64,000 nucleotides of DNA from Siphonodentalium dalli (Eukaryota > Mollusca > Scaphopoda > Gadilida > Siphonodentaliidae): contig CP136065.1 of NCBI GenBank assembly GCA_032622095.1, positions 56,665,949 to 56,729,948 on the forward strand. Direction: 5' to 3'. This document shows, in pieces, positions 1 to 11,413 of the stretch. A program made the position numbers and the translations under genes. Below the pieces are notes generated by a model. The model worked only from the letters and a program-made list of their open reading frames with translations. It was not told the origin of the DNA and did not search any database. Each line of letters starts with the position of its first letter. Position 1 is the stretch's first letter.

Positions 1-460
1 CAGAGTATGGGGATATATAGAAGCTCTGTATGGCCATTGGTGAGGTGTATATGTATAACTGGAATGACTATGGTTATGGTTGCAGTGTATATGTATATAG
101 TGAGTGGCTATATGGCCACGTGTTTGGAAATATATACACAGGGAGTGATTATATGGCCACTGATGAGGCGAATATCTGTACAAGAAGTGACTGTATGATC
201 ATCGATGTGGTGAACAAATACACACAGAGTGACCATATAGTCATGGTGAGGTGTAGGGTTATACTTGTTGTGACTGCATTATTGTATAGTCATGTGTGGG
301 TGTACGGGTATACCACGTGTGGCTGTATGGTCATGCGTGAGGCGTATGTGTATAAAGCGAGTGGCTATACATGGTCATTAGTGTGGTGTTCATGTGTATA
401 TTGAGTGATTGCATGTTCATGGGTGGGTTGTGCAGGTGTACATTTTGGTGACTATCGATT
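1..460. repeat. degenerate minisatellite
   Basis: GT/TA-rich sequence in which a block of roughly 45-60 bp recurs with many changes. The recurring elements are a TGGCCAYTGRTGAGG-like word, a run of TGTATAT, and a GAGTGAC/AGTGGC-like word; clear recurrences start near 33, 153, 196 and 239. The two overlapping open frames here are Tyr/Val/Met-rich products of the repeat and are not considered genes. Confidence 0.55.
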
Positions 461-3014
461 TCCACAATAACTCATGGATATGTTAATTGATAGAGAGGTA
501 ATTCCAGGGTGTTCCCCGGCATGCTGGCGTGTTATCTGCATAGCGGAGGAAGCAGTTTTCCTGGCATAAGTCAATCAACTTTGATGCCAATGGGTGAGAA
601 TTTTTGTGTTATTGGGCAGAGTAGCCACATAATATGGCCCATCTCAGTTCAGTTTCAAAGTTCTGCCCATTTCCGTTAAAAACATGGCCAGAATCCCAAA
701 AGAAGTTTTCGGTAACATTCCATACTGCATCCTTTAGCATGAATGTGTCATGCCGCATAAGGTACTGAGACAACCAGAATAGAACATTTATTTGTTAGTG
801 AATTATGTTACATATTTTGCCACTTTTCGGAACAGCAGAGAATAATGTTCGGGATATATGTGAAAATTAAACTCTTTTTTGAACCAAATTCGGTAAATTG
901 AGTAATTTTGCCTAAAATCACCTCAGTGTCACGCATTTAAGACATATCAAAACAATAACAAGAGTTGATACCAAAGATTGTTCCATTTTACTTGAAACAA
1001 ATCGTCTAAACCAGAAAAGTTATTTTTTTGTGCCGATTTTGATGTCAAGTTTGTGATAGAAAATTCCAATAATTCTGGAATGTCAGTGGCTATATACAAT
1101 ACTAACAATCAAGCGAGGTGCATCAGAAATGCTACTATTCAATGTATAAAATACACAGTAGCCAACTGTATTAATTATACCCAAACTTTTAACCGATTGC
1201 ATGACACGCTGGGGCAATATCAACCATTTTTCATATTTTGGCCGTCATTTTGGCAGCCATTGAGTCAGATTGAGTTGGTATATTCATAAGTAATGGTATG
1301 CCTTACTTACAGTGCTCTGTTCTGCCCATTTCGTGTTGAAATATGACCACTATCCCAATGGTGATTTTTGGTGAATTTTTAACCGCGTTCTGTAAAATCG
1401 AACTTTTGAGGGATCACAAGAGAATGGGACCATATGAATGGCACATTTCATTGCTCCAATAATAACGTACATGAAAAGTACAAACAAAGCCACAATTATC
1501 AGTCAGTACCATACAGCAGAAACTGATCTAGAAGTTATTAGTGAAAAAACATCACATTTCCATTCCGGCTTCCATTTTGGCGACCATCTTGGACGCGGAG
1601 TTCTCATTTTACTATGAAAAGTGGAATTGTATCTTAGCTTCCCAAAAATATATACATTTGTATATATATGACAAGATTTTCTCTCTATAATTTGCATCAA
1701 ACTGCATTAGTGACCCCTCCTGAAAAAACTGCGGCCATGTTGGACGCCATCTTGTCTGGTGTCTACATGGCAATTTTTTCGTGTTAACATTGATTCAAAG
1801 TTGAGGCACATCATAAGGAAGAAAACGAGTCGGGTGAAGTTAAATCTTGGCGGGGGGGGGGGCTGGGTAATCTATCCGCTCCTGGACTAGTGTACTTATT
1901 GACAGAGTTAATTGGGGAACGCATGTTCCCATGGCAACTAGGGCCTAAGTGTGGGTATGGTGCAATCTATTTGGGATATATATATAACATTTCAGAGCTG
2001 CGAAGGTAATCTTAAAGCAGGAATTCCCATTATTAACATGTGCACCAAAGTTACTATCTGAACTGCAATTTGTCAACGTCCGGCCAATCTCGAAACTGCC
2101 AAATTCGCACCAACTAGTGTTCATATAGAACTTCGTTTATTGTGGTTAATCAATAACTAAATCTGAAAAATCTGTTAAATTGTCTTTATGGATTACCGAT
2201 GATGATATTATCTTAAATTGAAACTCATCACATGAAATTTGTGCTCACATGTACAAACTAAGTCCAAATTTTATTTTTTTACTCAGTTTTTGAATAAATT
2301 CCATTCGTTTCCATGGCAACAAACAACATTTTGGTCACCTGTCCCAAATTTTGCAGTGTGTTATATATATTGGCATTTTCTCGATTGGACAAAGCAATGA
2401 TCACATCGACATGCTGATACTATTCACATAGTTGGCTGTCAAAATAAACTGCTCTATACCGTAAACTATAACAGGGGTTGGTTGTTATGGCAACTGTTTA
2501 ATCGCCCTAACTGACCTCGGATTTTTGTGCCTACCAATTTTATTTATCTCGCGACATACCAAAGATTAAGTGTGCGAAATTTCGTAATTTATTCACCAAG
2601 TGTAACGAGTCCCCTATTTTGTGTCACATATCCGCTCCACTAATGAGCATATATAGTCTTCTTCATTTTATCCACGCGCTTTCGTTTGAACGTTCCGTTC
2701 TTCATTAACGGGCGTCGAGAGTGTAACGTTATAAGGCTTCACAAACGTGAAATGTATGTTAAGTCATGTTCGGTTTCATTCGAGAAACCCCACAAGATTT
2801 GCCCCTGTCAACGTGTTTTAATCAACTATTTACACTGCCCCTCAAACTGATTTTTTTAAAAACATCTATTGCGTAAACGGTCTGTAAGTTACTTGCTAAC
2901 ATTTTTATATATAGCGACAACACATTTTACGAAGATCGATATTCTATTCGAATGTGTGTTCTTTTGTGTTCACGAACGGTTGGCTACCAAGACATGGTGT
3001 GCACTTGACGATAT
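461..3014. other. non-coding stretch with old dispersed repeats
   Basis: No exon is recognised. Short words of the type CCATTTTGGC-GCCAT or GCCATCTTGGACG recur near 1240, 1565 and 1735, and a TTCTGCCCATTTC block recurs near 660 and 1320. Similar words appear near 24646, 50262 and 51928, so this is probably decayed interspersed repeat. A run of ten G lies near 1852-1861. Confidence 0.5.
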
Positions 3015-3635
3015 ACCCTTTCCAAATGGATTCTCCCATTCATTTAAAACGTGTACATCGGAATGATATATTATTGATCTAGGGTGTTGTTAATGTGATA
3101 ACAGCTGACGACAGATAAATAAAAGTGCAGAAGGACCTCTATTTATTGAACTTATTATCTGAACAATTCCTATCGGATAGCTACTCATCAATAATGCTTC
3201 AGTATAGAAAGGGCTAAACTTATTATCTGAACATTGCCTATGGGATAACTACTCACCAATGATGCTTGAGTATATAAATGGTAAAACTTATTATCTGAAC
3301 ATTTCCTATTGGATAACTAATCATCAATGATGCTTTAGTATAGAAAGGGTTGAACTTATTATTTGAACATTTCCTATGGGATAACTACTAATAAATGATG
3401 CTTTAGTCTAGAAAGGGTTAAACTTATTATCTGAACATTTCATATGAGATAATTACTCATCAATGATGCTTTAGTCTAGAAAGGGTTAAACTTATAATCT
3501 GAACATTTACTGTGGGATAATTACTCATCAAGGATGCTTTATTATAGAAAGGGTAGAGGGTTAAACTTATTATCTGAACATTTCTTATTGGATAACTACT
3601 CATCAATGATACTTTAGTATAGACAGCGTTAAACA
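3015..3635 (+). mobile_element. MITE family E, copy 1, with amplified 3' part
   Basis: The 5' part (ACCCTTTCCAAATGGATTC onward, then a GACGACAGATAAATAAAAG block near 3108) matches the copies at 41309-41577 and 42502-42739. In those copies the 3' part occurs once. Here it is replaced by seven head-to-tail copies. The element ends near a TTAA at about 3630. It codes for nothing. Confidence 0.7.
3149..3633 (+). repeat. 68-bp tandem array, seven units
   Basis: Units start with AACTTATTATCTGAACATTT and end with TTTAGTATAGAAAGGGTT. Unit starts fall near 3149, 3217, 3285, 3353, 3421, 3489 and 3565. Five spacings are 68 bp and the last is 76 bp because of a short internal AGGGTAG-type insertion. Divergence between units is modest. 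The unit is the 3' end of MITE family E. Confidence 0.85.
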
Positions 3636-3640
3636 TTAAG

Positions 3641-4101
3641 AGTAATACAATAGTATACTGTGAACGCCGTGCCGTCATATTAGCGTATTTGATGTCTGGT
3701 TCCCCCGCTTTTTAAGAGAAAAGATAACTCAAATCCATGAACGCGAGGTGACGGTGTTCCTCCTAACGTCCCTTGCCAGTTCCAGTTAATCGAATAGTCA
3801 AATGGCCTGTTCTCGGTGTTTGGTTTTGGTGTAAACATATTTATTTCCAATAACATAACATATATACACAATACGTTACAATTATATTACCGTTAATTGA
3901 TACAGAATAGAGTTTTAATTGGGGGATTCGTGTGCAGCAACAAACTTTATTTTAATTAGTCGTCTCCCCGTGACAATTCGAACAGTATAAATTATGAATC
4001 GTCATAGTAAGTATAATATAGTCAGAGACGTTTATTTTGGTTTTGATAAGCCTCCGTCCGCAAGCACACAATAATGGTTTATAATACATTCCACACCCAA
4101 A
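3641..4101. other. no gene seen
   Basis: AT-rich intergenic or intronic sequence. Open frames on the minus strand have no recognisable domain. Confidence 0.4.
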
Positions 4102-4290
4102 GCTCGGTATAGCCCAATGATTAAAGTGTTTGCCTTTTAGTCGCTGCGTTGACAGTGACATGAGTTCGATGCTCGCCGGTGGATTGCTGAGTTTCGTAAC
4201 AGTGGCTCTGTACTGTTGAGTTATACGCTGACTAAATCTTACGCCTAGTTGTGACCCTTGAGCAATCGCTCGTACTGTGAAGGCTTCGCA
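4102..4290 (+). mobile_element. tRNA-derived SINE, candidate
   Basis: A tRNA-like head begins at GCTCGGTATAGCCCAATGAT. A TAGCCCAATGATTAAAG stretch (4109-4125) has A-box character and GAGTTCGATGC (4162-4172) has B-box character, separated by a spacing usual for a tRNA gene with a short extra arm. The acceptor stem does not close cleanly, so this is a SINE head rather than a working tRNA. The body and tail are not delimited; the right end given here is a guess. Confidence 0.45.
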
Positions 4291-5130
4291 CAATTCATAC
4301 GTTAAATGAGTACCATGCAGTCAGCTTGTCATGCTGGTTCTGATCAATCTAGAGCGGAGCATGTACACATGACTGCAGTCGGTTCCATGTTTGGTCTGTA
4401 CAAATGATTGGGATAATAATGTAACTTTTAAAAGCATCGTAGAGCAAGTAATTGGCTAGGTGCTATATAAAATGATTATAAGCGTATATAGTTCCAAATG
4501 GCCATGTACTTATACACGACATAGAACATGGCTGAATGTGGCACAGAGACGGCCTATTTCTACACTGATAGTCATGTCAAATGTTTCAAGACCCAAATAT
4601 TTTATGAACAAAGCTATATATTCATACACGCGGGTTCACTAGAGCACTTATCTAGTAAAAGTGTGGTTTTATTTTATAGGGAACGATAGTATTAGAGTCA
4701 TGTTTAACATCCTGCAAAACGACGCTTCCTGTATGGTTCTGAGACGAAAATAGATGTTCTCTTTCAAAATCAATCGATTTAACTATCAAACCAGCGAATG
4801 TACTAGTTAGATCACAATGTTTTATCTCTGTTTCGTGGTTTTCATAAAGATTCAAGTAAAGTTTTATTTAATTTATTTAAAAACAAAATTTCAGTTCTAA
4901 ACTTGTCACCTAATTTATGAGGTACGATTTTTTTTCTCTCCATTTGAGATCCAACAGTTCAGAAAGGATATCTACTTTACTATATACATGCAAATCAATA
5001 GATGCAAGCTTTTTAAATTTCCAGCTGTGGCTGGCTGTGTGGAACTGATATATATGTATGTGATGTTGACTTGATTGGTCACGTCCGCTCCATCTTATGT
5101 TTCAGTGTATCCGTTATATATTTATTTAAG
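4291..5130. other. no gene seen; probable intron of gene 1
   Basis: AT-rich. By comparison with gene 2, the sequence upstream of 5131 should be the long intron preceding the catalytic exon. No sequence resembling the two upstream hexosaminidase exons was found here. Confidence 0.45.
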
Positions 5131-5808
5131 CCCGGTTCTGCGAGATGCCATGACGTCACTGGTGAAACATGCTTGCTGCCACAGTTAGGGTCCGGACCGG
5201 ATATAAATCTACCTGGCTCTGGTTTCATCTCTGCTCAAGAGTATCGTTCCATTCTTAAGAAGGCGAATTCCCTACACGTCGAGCTAATCCCAGAATTCAG
5301 CTTTCCAGGCCACGCCTACGCCGCCATCAAAGCAATGGATTGGAGATTCAGACGCCTGCTTCAAGAAGAGGGATCGGAAACTGACAAATACCTACTGAGC
5401 GATTTTGTTCAACAGGACCCCGTAGATTACCAGTCCGTCAGTGTTGACCCGTGCATGAAATCAACATACACATTCATCGATTACGTCACTCAAGTGATGA
5501 TCGGTTACCATAGCAACATTCAGCCGTTGCAGACATTCCATTTCGGTGGCGTTGGTGACTTTTCCCAAAAACAAATACGTGATTCCATAGACTGTAAACA
5601 GTTTGGGGTAGATTTTGACTTCAAATCATACTTTTTGCAACTAGTTGTGAATATTACAACATCTAAAGGTTTGATACCCGCCGTATGGGGGAGAGGTTTG
5701 TCAGAAAAGGGTCATCTTAAACAGAAGAACGAAATGACCAACGGCGATATGTACGCCTTCTCCAGCGAGAAAACCATGGACGACAAGCTCATTAACAACG
5801 GATACAAG
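5131..5808 (+). CDS. gene 1 exon C: GH20 barrel, degenerate active site
   Basis: 226 codons, phase 0 at both ends. Acceptor TTTATTTAAG before 5131; donor AAG/GTCAGT after 5808. Aligns with exon C of gene 2: SARCHD against SRRCHD, VDPCMKSTYTFID against INPCLKSTYTFIE, HVELIPEF against HIEVIPEL. HFGGVGDF at 5539-5562 replaces HFGGDEMP, so codons 5551-5556 read Val-Gly where the family has the catalytic Asp-Glu. PEFSFPGH replaces PELDMPAH (Asp to Ser), AVWGRG replaces AAWEDG, and the Trp-rich AWNNVWEW segment has become AFSSEKTMD. The exon is about 17 codons shorter than its gene 2 counterpart. Start choice rests on the splice site and homology, not on the upstream ATG. Confidence 0.88.
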
Positions 5809-6115
5809 GTCAGTATTTATGCAACTAACTTCGCGCTTACATATCTATAAATGGTGGCACGTTGCCACACATGGTTACGTGGTCCACTGGTCCTGTTAAT
5901 TTGCCATTGTGTTGGTAGGTCTTGCATACTGAATTGCTATGATGCTGGTATGGAAAACTGATGCTGTTGAGAAAAAGTACGGTAATTGTTTTTATTGTTT
6001 TCATTTTCGCCGTGTTTCGATAATCTGAACATATATCGAGGAAAAGCCATTATGTGCATAACACATTCAAAAACATACATTTTAAAATATTTTAATAATG
6101 GATATAAATGGTGGA

Positions 6116-6311
6116 GTATTGTGCTGTCTTCTGTAACACAATCAGGCTCTTGCTTAGGTAAAATATAGTAGGTCTTTATGATAACATGCTGTTTACGCGA
6201 TAGTCATGGTATATATGAACGGAACTGTATGCGTTTTAATGTTTTTTCTGTTTATGGTGTTTGGAACAAATATGAATATTTTCGACAATTAAGGCCGCAC
6301 GTGCCTTTAAA
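6116..6311 (+). mobile_element. MITE family A, 3' half
   Basis: Matches the last 190 bp or so of the copy at 7077-7579 and ends in the CGTGCCTTTAA terminus. The 5' half is missing. It lies inside the first copy of a local duplication, so it was probably truncated after duplication. Confidence 0.8.
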
Positions 6312-6631
6312 GGGCCCAAATATTGTTGCTGGTTTCTTTAGTCTCTGAGTTGTAGAATAAGGTAACCATATTTCCATTATTTGAAAGTCTGTTGTGTACG
6401 AATTAATACTATGGATGGCAGATTAGCCGGAATACGAAAATACAAATTGTCGGTGTCGAGTAATATTTGTACAGTTTTCAAGCAAATGTATCAAATATAT
6501 AAATGTTATATTATATTATACTAGTCCCATATACTCATTAAGTCATTGTATAGTCACCATCAGTGAGTGGCTTGAGTTTACGCCCCGTATCAACATAATT
6601 TTTTACACGATTATGTGTGCCACGCTTTTCA
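6120..6631 (+). repeat. direct duplication, copy 1
   Basis: About 510 bp nearly identical to 7390-7899, with a period of about 1.27 kb. It covers the 3' half of a family A MITE plus about 320 bp of flank, ending at CACGCTTTTC in both copies. Only small indels separate the two. Confidence 0.85.
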
Positions 6632-7076
6632 TCTTATAAGTACTAGTAGCTTGCCGTTCATATACCCAATATAGCACATTCGAGTATTCTACAGCGAATT
6701 GACTGCATAATTGCCTAGGAAATTTGCCAGCCTGTGAACGTACCCCTAGTGGTCACCCTTATTAACTTGTAAGTACAGACACGTACACGTCATTCAAACT
6801 CATTAACTTGCTTTATTTGGAAGTACGGTATGGATATTGATGAGGTTTCATTCTTGGAAATATTCGTCTAAAGCAAGTGTTGGGCGGTTACTGGGGTGGT
6901 CAAAGCTCGAGATTACATTTTTTGAGTCGATATCGCAATAAAGATTTATTTATTTCCCGAGATAAAGTCCAAGATAGAAGCGATGCAAATAAAAATCGGA
7001 TCAGCAGTCACCTAAATAGTGAAATCTCTATCTGGGACCTACAACTGTTGTGAAATACATTATTAATGAACGGGCA

Positions 7077-7579
7077 TTAAAGACACGGTTGGCCTTGGCG
7101 GTGGGTATCCTGTGAAAATATCTCCACCCGTCAAAAACCGCCACAAACAGAAAGAACATCAAAATGTAGATAGACTTTGTCCGTATACAAATATAAATAT
7201 CGCATAAAAAGTATGTTATGGTCATTTGTTTGACCATTGTTATGTAAACAAAAGCATAAAAAGTTACTTTTCTGGTGTTTGTTTATATTATGATGGTAAA
7301 CATAAAGAGCGTTCTTTGTTGGTGAATACCTGATATGGAACTAATAAAGAGCGTTTATGCCATTTGTGTGTGATTAGCCAGTAGCATTGTAATGTCTTCT
7401 GTAACACAATCAGGCTCTTGCTTAGGTAAAATATAGTAGGTCTTTATGATAACATGCTGTTTACGCGATAGTCATGGTATATATGAACGGAACTGTATGC
7501 GTTTTAATGTTTTTTTCTGTTTATGGTGTTTGGAACAAATATGAATATTTTCGACAATTAAGGCCGCACGTGCCTTTAA
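7077..7579 (+). mobile_element. MITE family A, full copy
   Basis: About 503 bp, TTAA at both ends. The 5' terminus TTAAAGACACGGTTGGCCTT and the inverted 3' terminus TTAAAGGCACGTGCGGCCTT form an imperfect terminal inverted repeat. No ORF of note. TTAA ends are typical of piggyBac-type insertions, which is inference here because no transposase was seen. The open frame at 7028-7237 (minus) is a shadow of the element. Confidence 0.85.
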
Positions 7580-7899
7580 AGGGCCCAAATATTGTTGCTG
7601 GTTTCTTTAGTCTCTGAGTTGTAGAATAAGTAACCATATTTCCATTATTTGAAAGTCTGTTGTGTACGAATTAATACTATGGATGGCAGATTAGCCGGAA
7701 TACGAAAATACAAATTGTCGGTGTCGAGTAATATTTGTACAGTTTTCAAGCAAATGTATCAAATATATAAATGTTATATTATATTATACTAGTCCCATAT
7801 ACTCATTAAGTCATTGTATAGTCACCATCAGTGAGTGGCTTGAGTTTACGCCCCGTATCAACATAATTTTTTACACGATTATGTGTGCCACGCTTTTCC
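7390..7899 (+). repeat. direct duplication, copy 2
   Basis: Partner of 6120-6631, including the 3' half of the full family A MITE and its right flank up to CACGCTTTTC. Because the flank is duplicated too, the pair arose by segmental duplication and not by two insertions. Confidence 0.85.
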
Positions 7900-8121
7900 C
7901 AATCCACTATCTGTGAAAGTTATTTTGATTACGTCTTGTACACGGAAATTCGTAATTTAATTTATGACTCCAGCCATAATTTAAATTAATATCAAATTAA
8001 TAATTTTGATATTAAGATAACCTATTAACCTGAACGTTTACAGAATACATCTTCTAAGTGAGTTAGCACTTGTCCTCCAATCCCTTTTGTCATAACACCA
8101 ATTTATGAACAAATAAAATAT

Positions 8122-8800
8122 GTTTAAACTATACATCTTCGACTCAAATTACTTAGTTTTCTATATATTATCGATATTAGATCGTTGTTATCACGGGTAA
8201 TTTATTTAGAATTGCGTACAGTACCCCTTTAACTATATTAGCTACCTGCACTGAAATTTCAATGGTATGAACTTCCATGTCAGAACATCAAAAAGTTCCC
8301 CAGTTTTGAATTGTTGGAGTAGATATTCATGGCATGATCTAGCAAATCCACAGAGATGTCATTGTTTGTGATTTAAAGGGGTGGGTTACTATCTCAAGGC
8401 AGGGAAAATCATTCATTCTAAAAGGGGGTGGTTGGCACTCAAAGGCCGGAACAAAATTTGCGGTTTAAACTATACATCTTCGACTCAAATTACTTAGTTT
8501 TCTATATATTATCGATATTAGATCGTTGTTATCACGGGTAATTTATTTAGAATTGCGTACAGTGCCCCTTTAACTATATTAGCTACCTGCACTGAAATTT
8601 CAATGTTATAAACTTCCATATCAGAACATCAAAAAGTTCCCCGGTTTTGAAATGTTGGAGTAGATATTCATGGCATGATCTAGGAAATCCACAGAGATAT
8701 CATTGTTTGTGATTTAAAGGGGTGGGTTACTATCTCAAGGCAGGAAAAGCATTCCTTCTAAAAAGGGGGTGGTTGGCACCCAAAGGCCGGAAAAAAATTT
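8122..8800 (+). repeat. two tandem copies of a 340-bp unit
   Basis: Each unit starts at TTTAAACTATACATCTTCGA (near 8122 and 8462) and ends at a GG-rich stretch with GGTTGGCACYCAAAGGCCGG. The copies differ by scattered substitutions. No coding signal. Confidence 0.85.
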
Positions 8801-9073
8801 GCGCCTAGTGTCCGTAAATTTTTTCTTGACACTCTCCTGGATACTGCCAAATACCACAGTTTATTATTGGAAACTTTGCACTGAAAATCTCGTTGACTAA
8901 AATTTTACTCAACAATTACTCAACGCCGGTGTTATTATAGCTCCAAGCAACGCTGACTAATTTTTCGAGTAAATTAGTTCTACTCAACGAAAGAGTAAAC
9001 TTTATACTCAACTTTAAAAGAGAGATCGACCAACAACGGAGTTACTGTACACAACAGCTGTGTAGATCTTTTA

Positions 9074-9521
9074 TTAAAGGTACTCAAACCGAATTAACGC
9101 TCGCAAGTTACTATTTCCTTTGCTTCGGGGGTAAAACATATTTGATTCGAGTCGAGGAACCCACCCATCAAAGCTAGGAGTAATCAGATTTCGATGTTTG
9201 AAATCTATTATTTTTATTTTAAGTAGCCCAGTAAACTGTCGACGAGAAAACTTATCTGACCAGATAGCGGATGAAGATCGATAACTCTAACATCCAGTGG
9301 CTTTTTTGTGTCAGATATTTGACAACCGGCAAAATTTCGTTCAACAAAACGTTGATAAATAACAGGTTTTGTGCAATTTTATACTATAGTTGACTGTGGT
9401 TAGCATTTTTTTTTGGGGGGCAATTAATCGATTCTGATAACTGAAGCGGCATTTCAAAAAATGTTGTTGTTGTTGGAATCTGATGATATGGGGACCGTCA
9501 AATCGGATTGAGTACCTTTAA
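9074..9521 (+). mobile_element. MITE family C, copy 1
   Basis: About 448 bp with TTAA at both ends. The termini TTAAAGGTACTCAAACCGA and (inverted) TTAAAGGTACTCAATCCGA form the terminal inverted repeat. The body matches 19218-19661 in the opposite orientation. Non-coding. Confidence 0.85.
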
Positions 9522-10762
9522 TGTGATTGAAAAAATGTAGCTATAACGTTGAACAATCATCAGTTTTCTTAGTCAGGAACCGGTGCATGAGGTGAGTTGC
9601 CTGGGAATATTTGTTGGCAGTATTCATGAAACTGAACTATATTATATAATCAGAATCAGCGACCAAATTGGAAATATCGGGAAATTTCTCGATATAGCAT
9701 CCGATAATGGTTTGTTGAAAGATTCGAAATTATTCTGTGATATAATATGATTCATACTGTTCATCTATGAATTGTCTGGTGTCCATGAAATTGGAATCTC
9801 GTCTTCGAAATATTTAGTGAGGTGATGAACTTACGAAGTTATGATATAAATAGTATTATATAGATAATGAATGGCTTGGAGTTGACTATGCCAAAATAGT
9901 GGTCCGAGAGGAAGCCAGAGCCACAGGCGGGTGGACTATTAATCAGAGAGGACCACGATTTCAACGACAAGACATTCATTATTTATTATATTATATTATA
10001 TCGAACATTGGTGTCAATTTTCTCACAATGCCTGTGTCTGATTTTGTCACATTTTTATTTACCGTGAATGTTGTTGAAGTATAACTATTGCTATTAGTTA
10101 CATCTAACAGTATATCTTCATGATTCATTTCTATTAGTAGTCATTAGCAAAGATATTTTGGCGAACTTTTAGAAAACGGAAAGGAAGTTATAAATAACGT
10201 CTACTCGTATTACAAACGTAGGACTGGTCGCTTGCCAACTAAACGGACAACCTATTAAATACATTGGATAGCTATGATCGGACATTTGTAAGATCATTTC
10301 AATTCACCAATAAATCTAATGATATACCGATACTATAATAAGTATCTTACAAGGTATAGTTTCAGATTGGCCGTATCTTCAGGCAGCAAACCGATTGCGC
10401 GAAATGAGTTTGTTACTATAAATAGAAACAGTATAGTAGGCATGTAGGAAACCTACTGGGGTACTATCGTAAAATAGTATAGCAGTGTGCAGCCAATCAG
10501 AATGCGAGAAAGTCACGTGAGATATAATATACCTAAATAATGAGGTAAAGTAGATATCTAAATAAGTACCATTATAGATGCACACATGTGTTGTAAATAG
10601 AGTTATTGTTCTTAGAAGTTTTAATTAACGTGTTGATTAAATCCGAAACAGACATCCTGATCTGTCATTGTTGAGTACTCGTTACTCAACCGCTGACTAC
10701 AATCCGCTTAAGAAATTATGACTCAACGTGTGAGTAGAGAAGTTAGTCAACAAAATGTTCAT
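9522..10762. other. no gene seen within intron
   Basis: AT-rich sequence with no recognisable exon. Near 10680-10755 short ACTCAAC words occur in both orientations, as they also do at 8887-9022, suggesting decayed foldback sequence. Confidence 0.4.
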
Positions 10763-11160
10763 TTAACCCTTTCAGTGCCAAGTCCGATTTTTGTATCAAC
10801 CCATATACCCTGTGCCAATGCATTCTCTTATATATGCGAGTCGACCATAGGTCGCCTCGCATATATAAGAGAATGCATTGGCCTAACAATTTTTCATAAT
10901 TTGTTATTATTTTTTACAATTTTAATCATTTTTTCTTATATTCTTATTCTTTAACAGTCTTATTTTGTAGGTTTAATGCCAGGGAATCTCACGTTTTTCA
11001 TGGGCATCAAAATTATTACTATGAATACTTGTGATAGTTTTGAGTTATACCATGCCCCTAAGGTTTTATCCAGTTTGTTTTTAAATTTGCTATAGCATGC
11101 TTAAGCATACCCAAACAAAATTCAACCCAAAAAAAAACATTAGGGCACTGAAAGAGTTAA
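10763..11160 (+). mobile_element. MITE family D, copy 1 (one hairpin)
   Basis: TTAA ends with terminal inverted repeat TTAACCCTTTCAGTGCC (the right end reads inverted as TTAACTCTTTCAGTGCCC). Inside is a near-perfect hairpin at about 10803-10883 whose arms contain GCATTCTCTTATATATGCGA. Full copies elsewhere have two such hairpins; this one keeps only the left. It ends only 80 bp before exon D of gene 1. Confidence 0.85.
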
Positions 11161-11241
11161 GGGCCCCTGTGATCGGAACCTGTTTGCCACTTCCCTCTAC
11201 ATATAACTTAATTAGCTTATGTTACTGTTATGAACGCCTAG

Positions 11242-11413
11242 GTCATCAGAGCGGACTCACATTTCCTGTCGCTGGACCATGCTCACGAGCCAGATCCCGA
11301 AGAATTTGGAGTCTACAACTCGACTAGATTTATAGACACGAGGGGTTTATTCGAATTAATGCCAGATTTCAGAGACAACAGCACGGATCTTCCGGACCAA
11401 CATAATGTAATCG
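11242..11413 (+). CDS. gene 1 exon D
   Basis: 57 codons plus one base. Acceptor GCCTAG before 11242, donor ATCG/GTACGTG after 11413. The translation aligns with exon D of gene 2: HEPDPEEFGVYNST against YEPDPMEPGFVWST, ELMPDF against SFMPDD, and QHNVIG against PENIIG. The Tyr/Phe-rich LYFD segment that places an active-site Tyr in this family reads FLSLD, and the following VWS Trp is a Tyr. It lacks 23 codons present in gene 2. The start is fixed by the phase 0 junction with exon C. Confidence 0.85.

Larger units (their letters stand above)
5809..11241 (+). other. gene 1 intron with repeats
   Basis: A 5.4 kb intron inferred from the flanking exons. It holds family A MITE copies, the 6.1/7.4 kb duplication, a 340-bp tandem pair, a family C MITE and a family D MITE, annotated separately. 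Between them (9522-10762) is AT-rich sequence with no exon seen. Confidence 0.8.

Noticed and set aside
7-404. Two overlapping frames rich in Tyr, Val and Met
   Set aside because: Both are translations of a degenerate minisatellite.
3149-3633. CRISPR-like array
   Set aside because: Units are contiguous 68-bp tandem repeats without unique spacers, in a eukaryotic genome.
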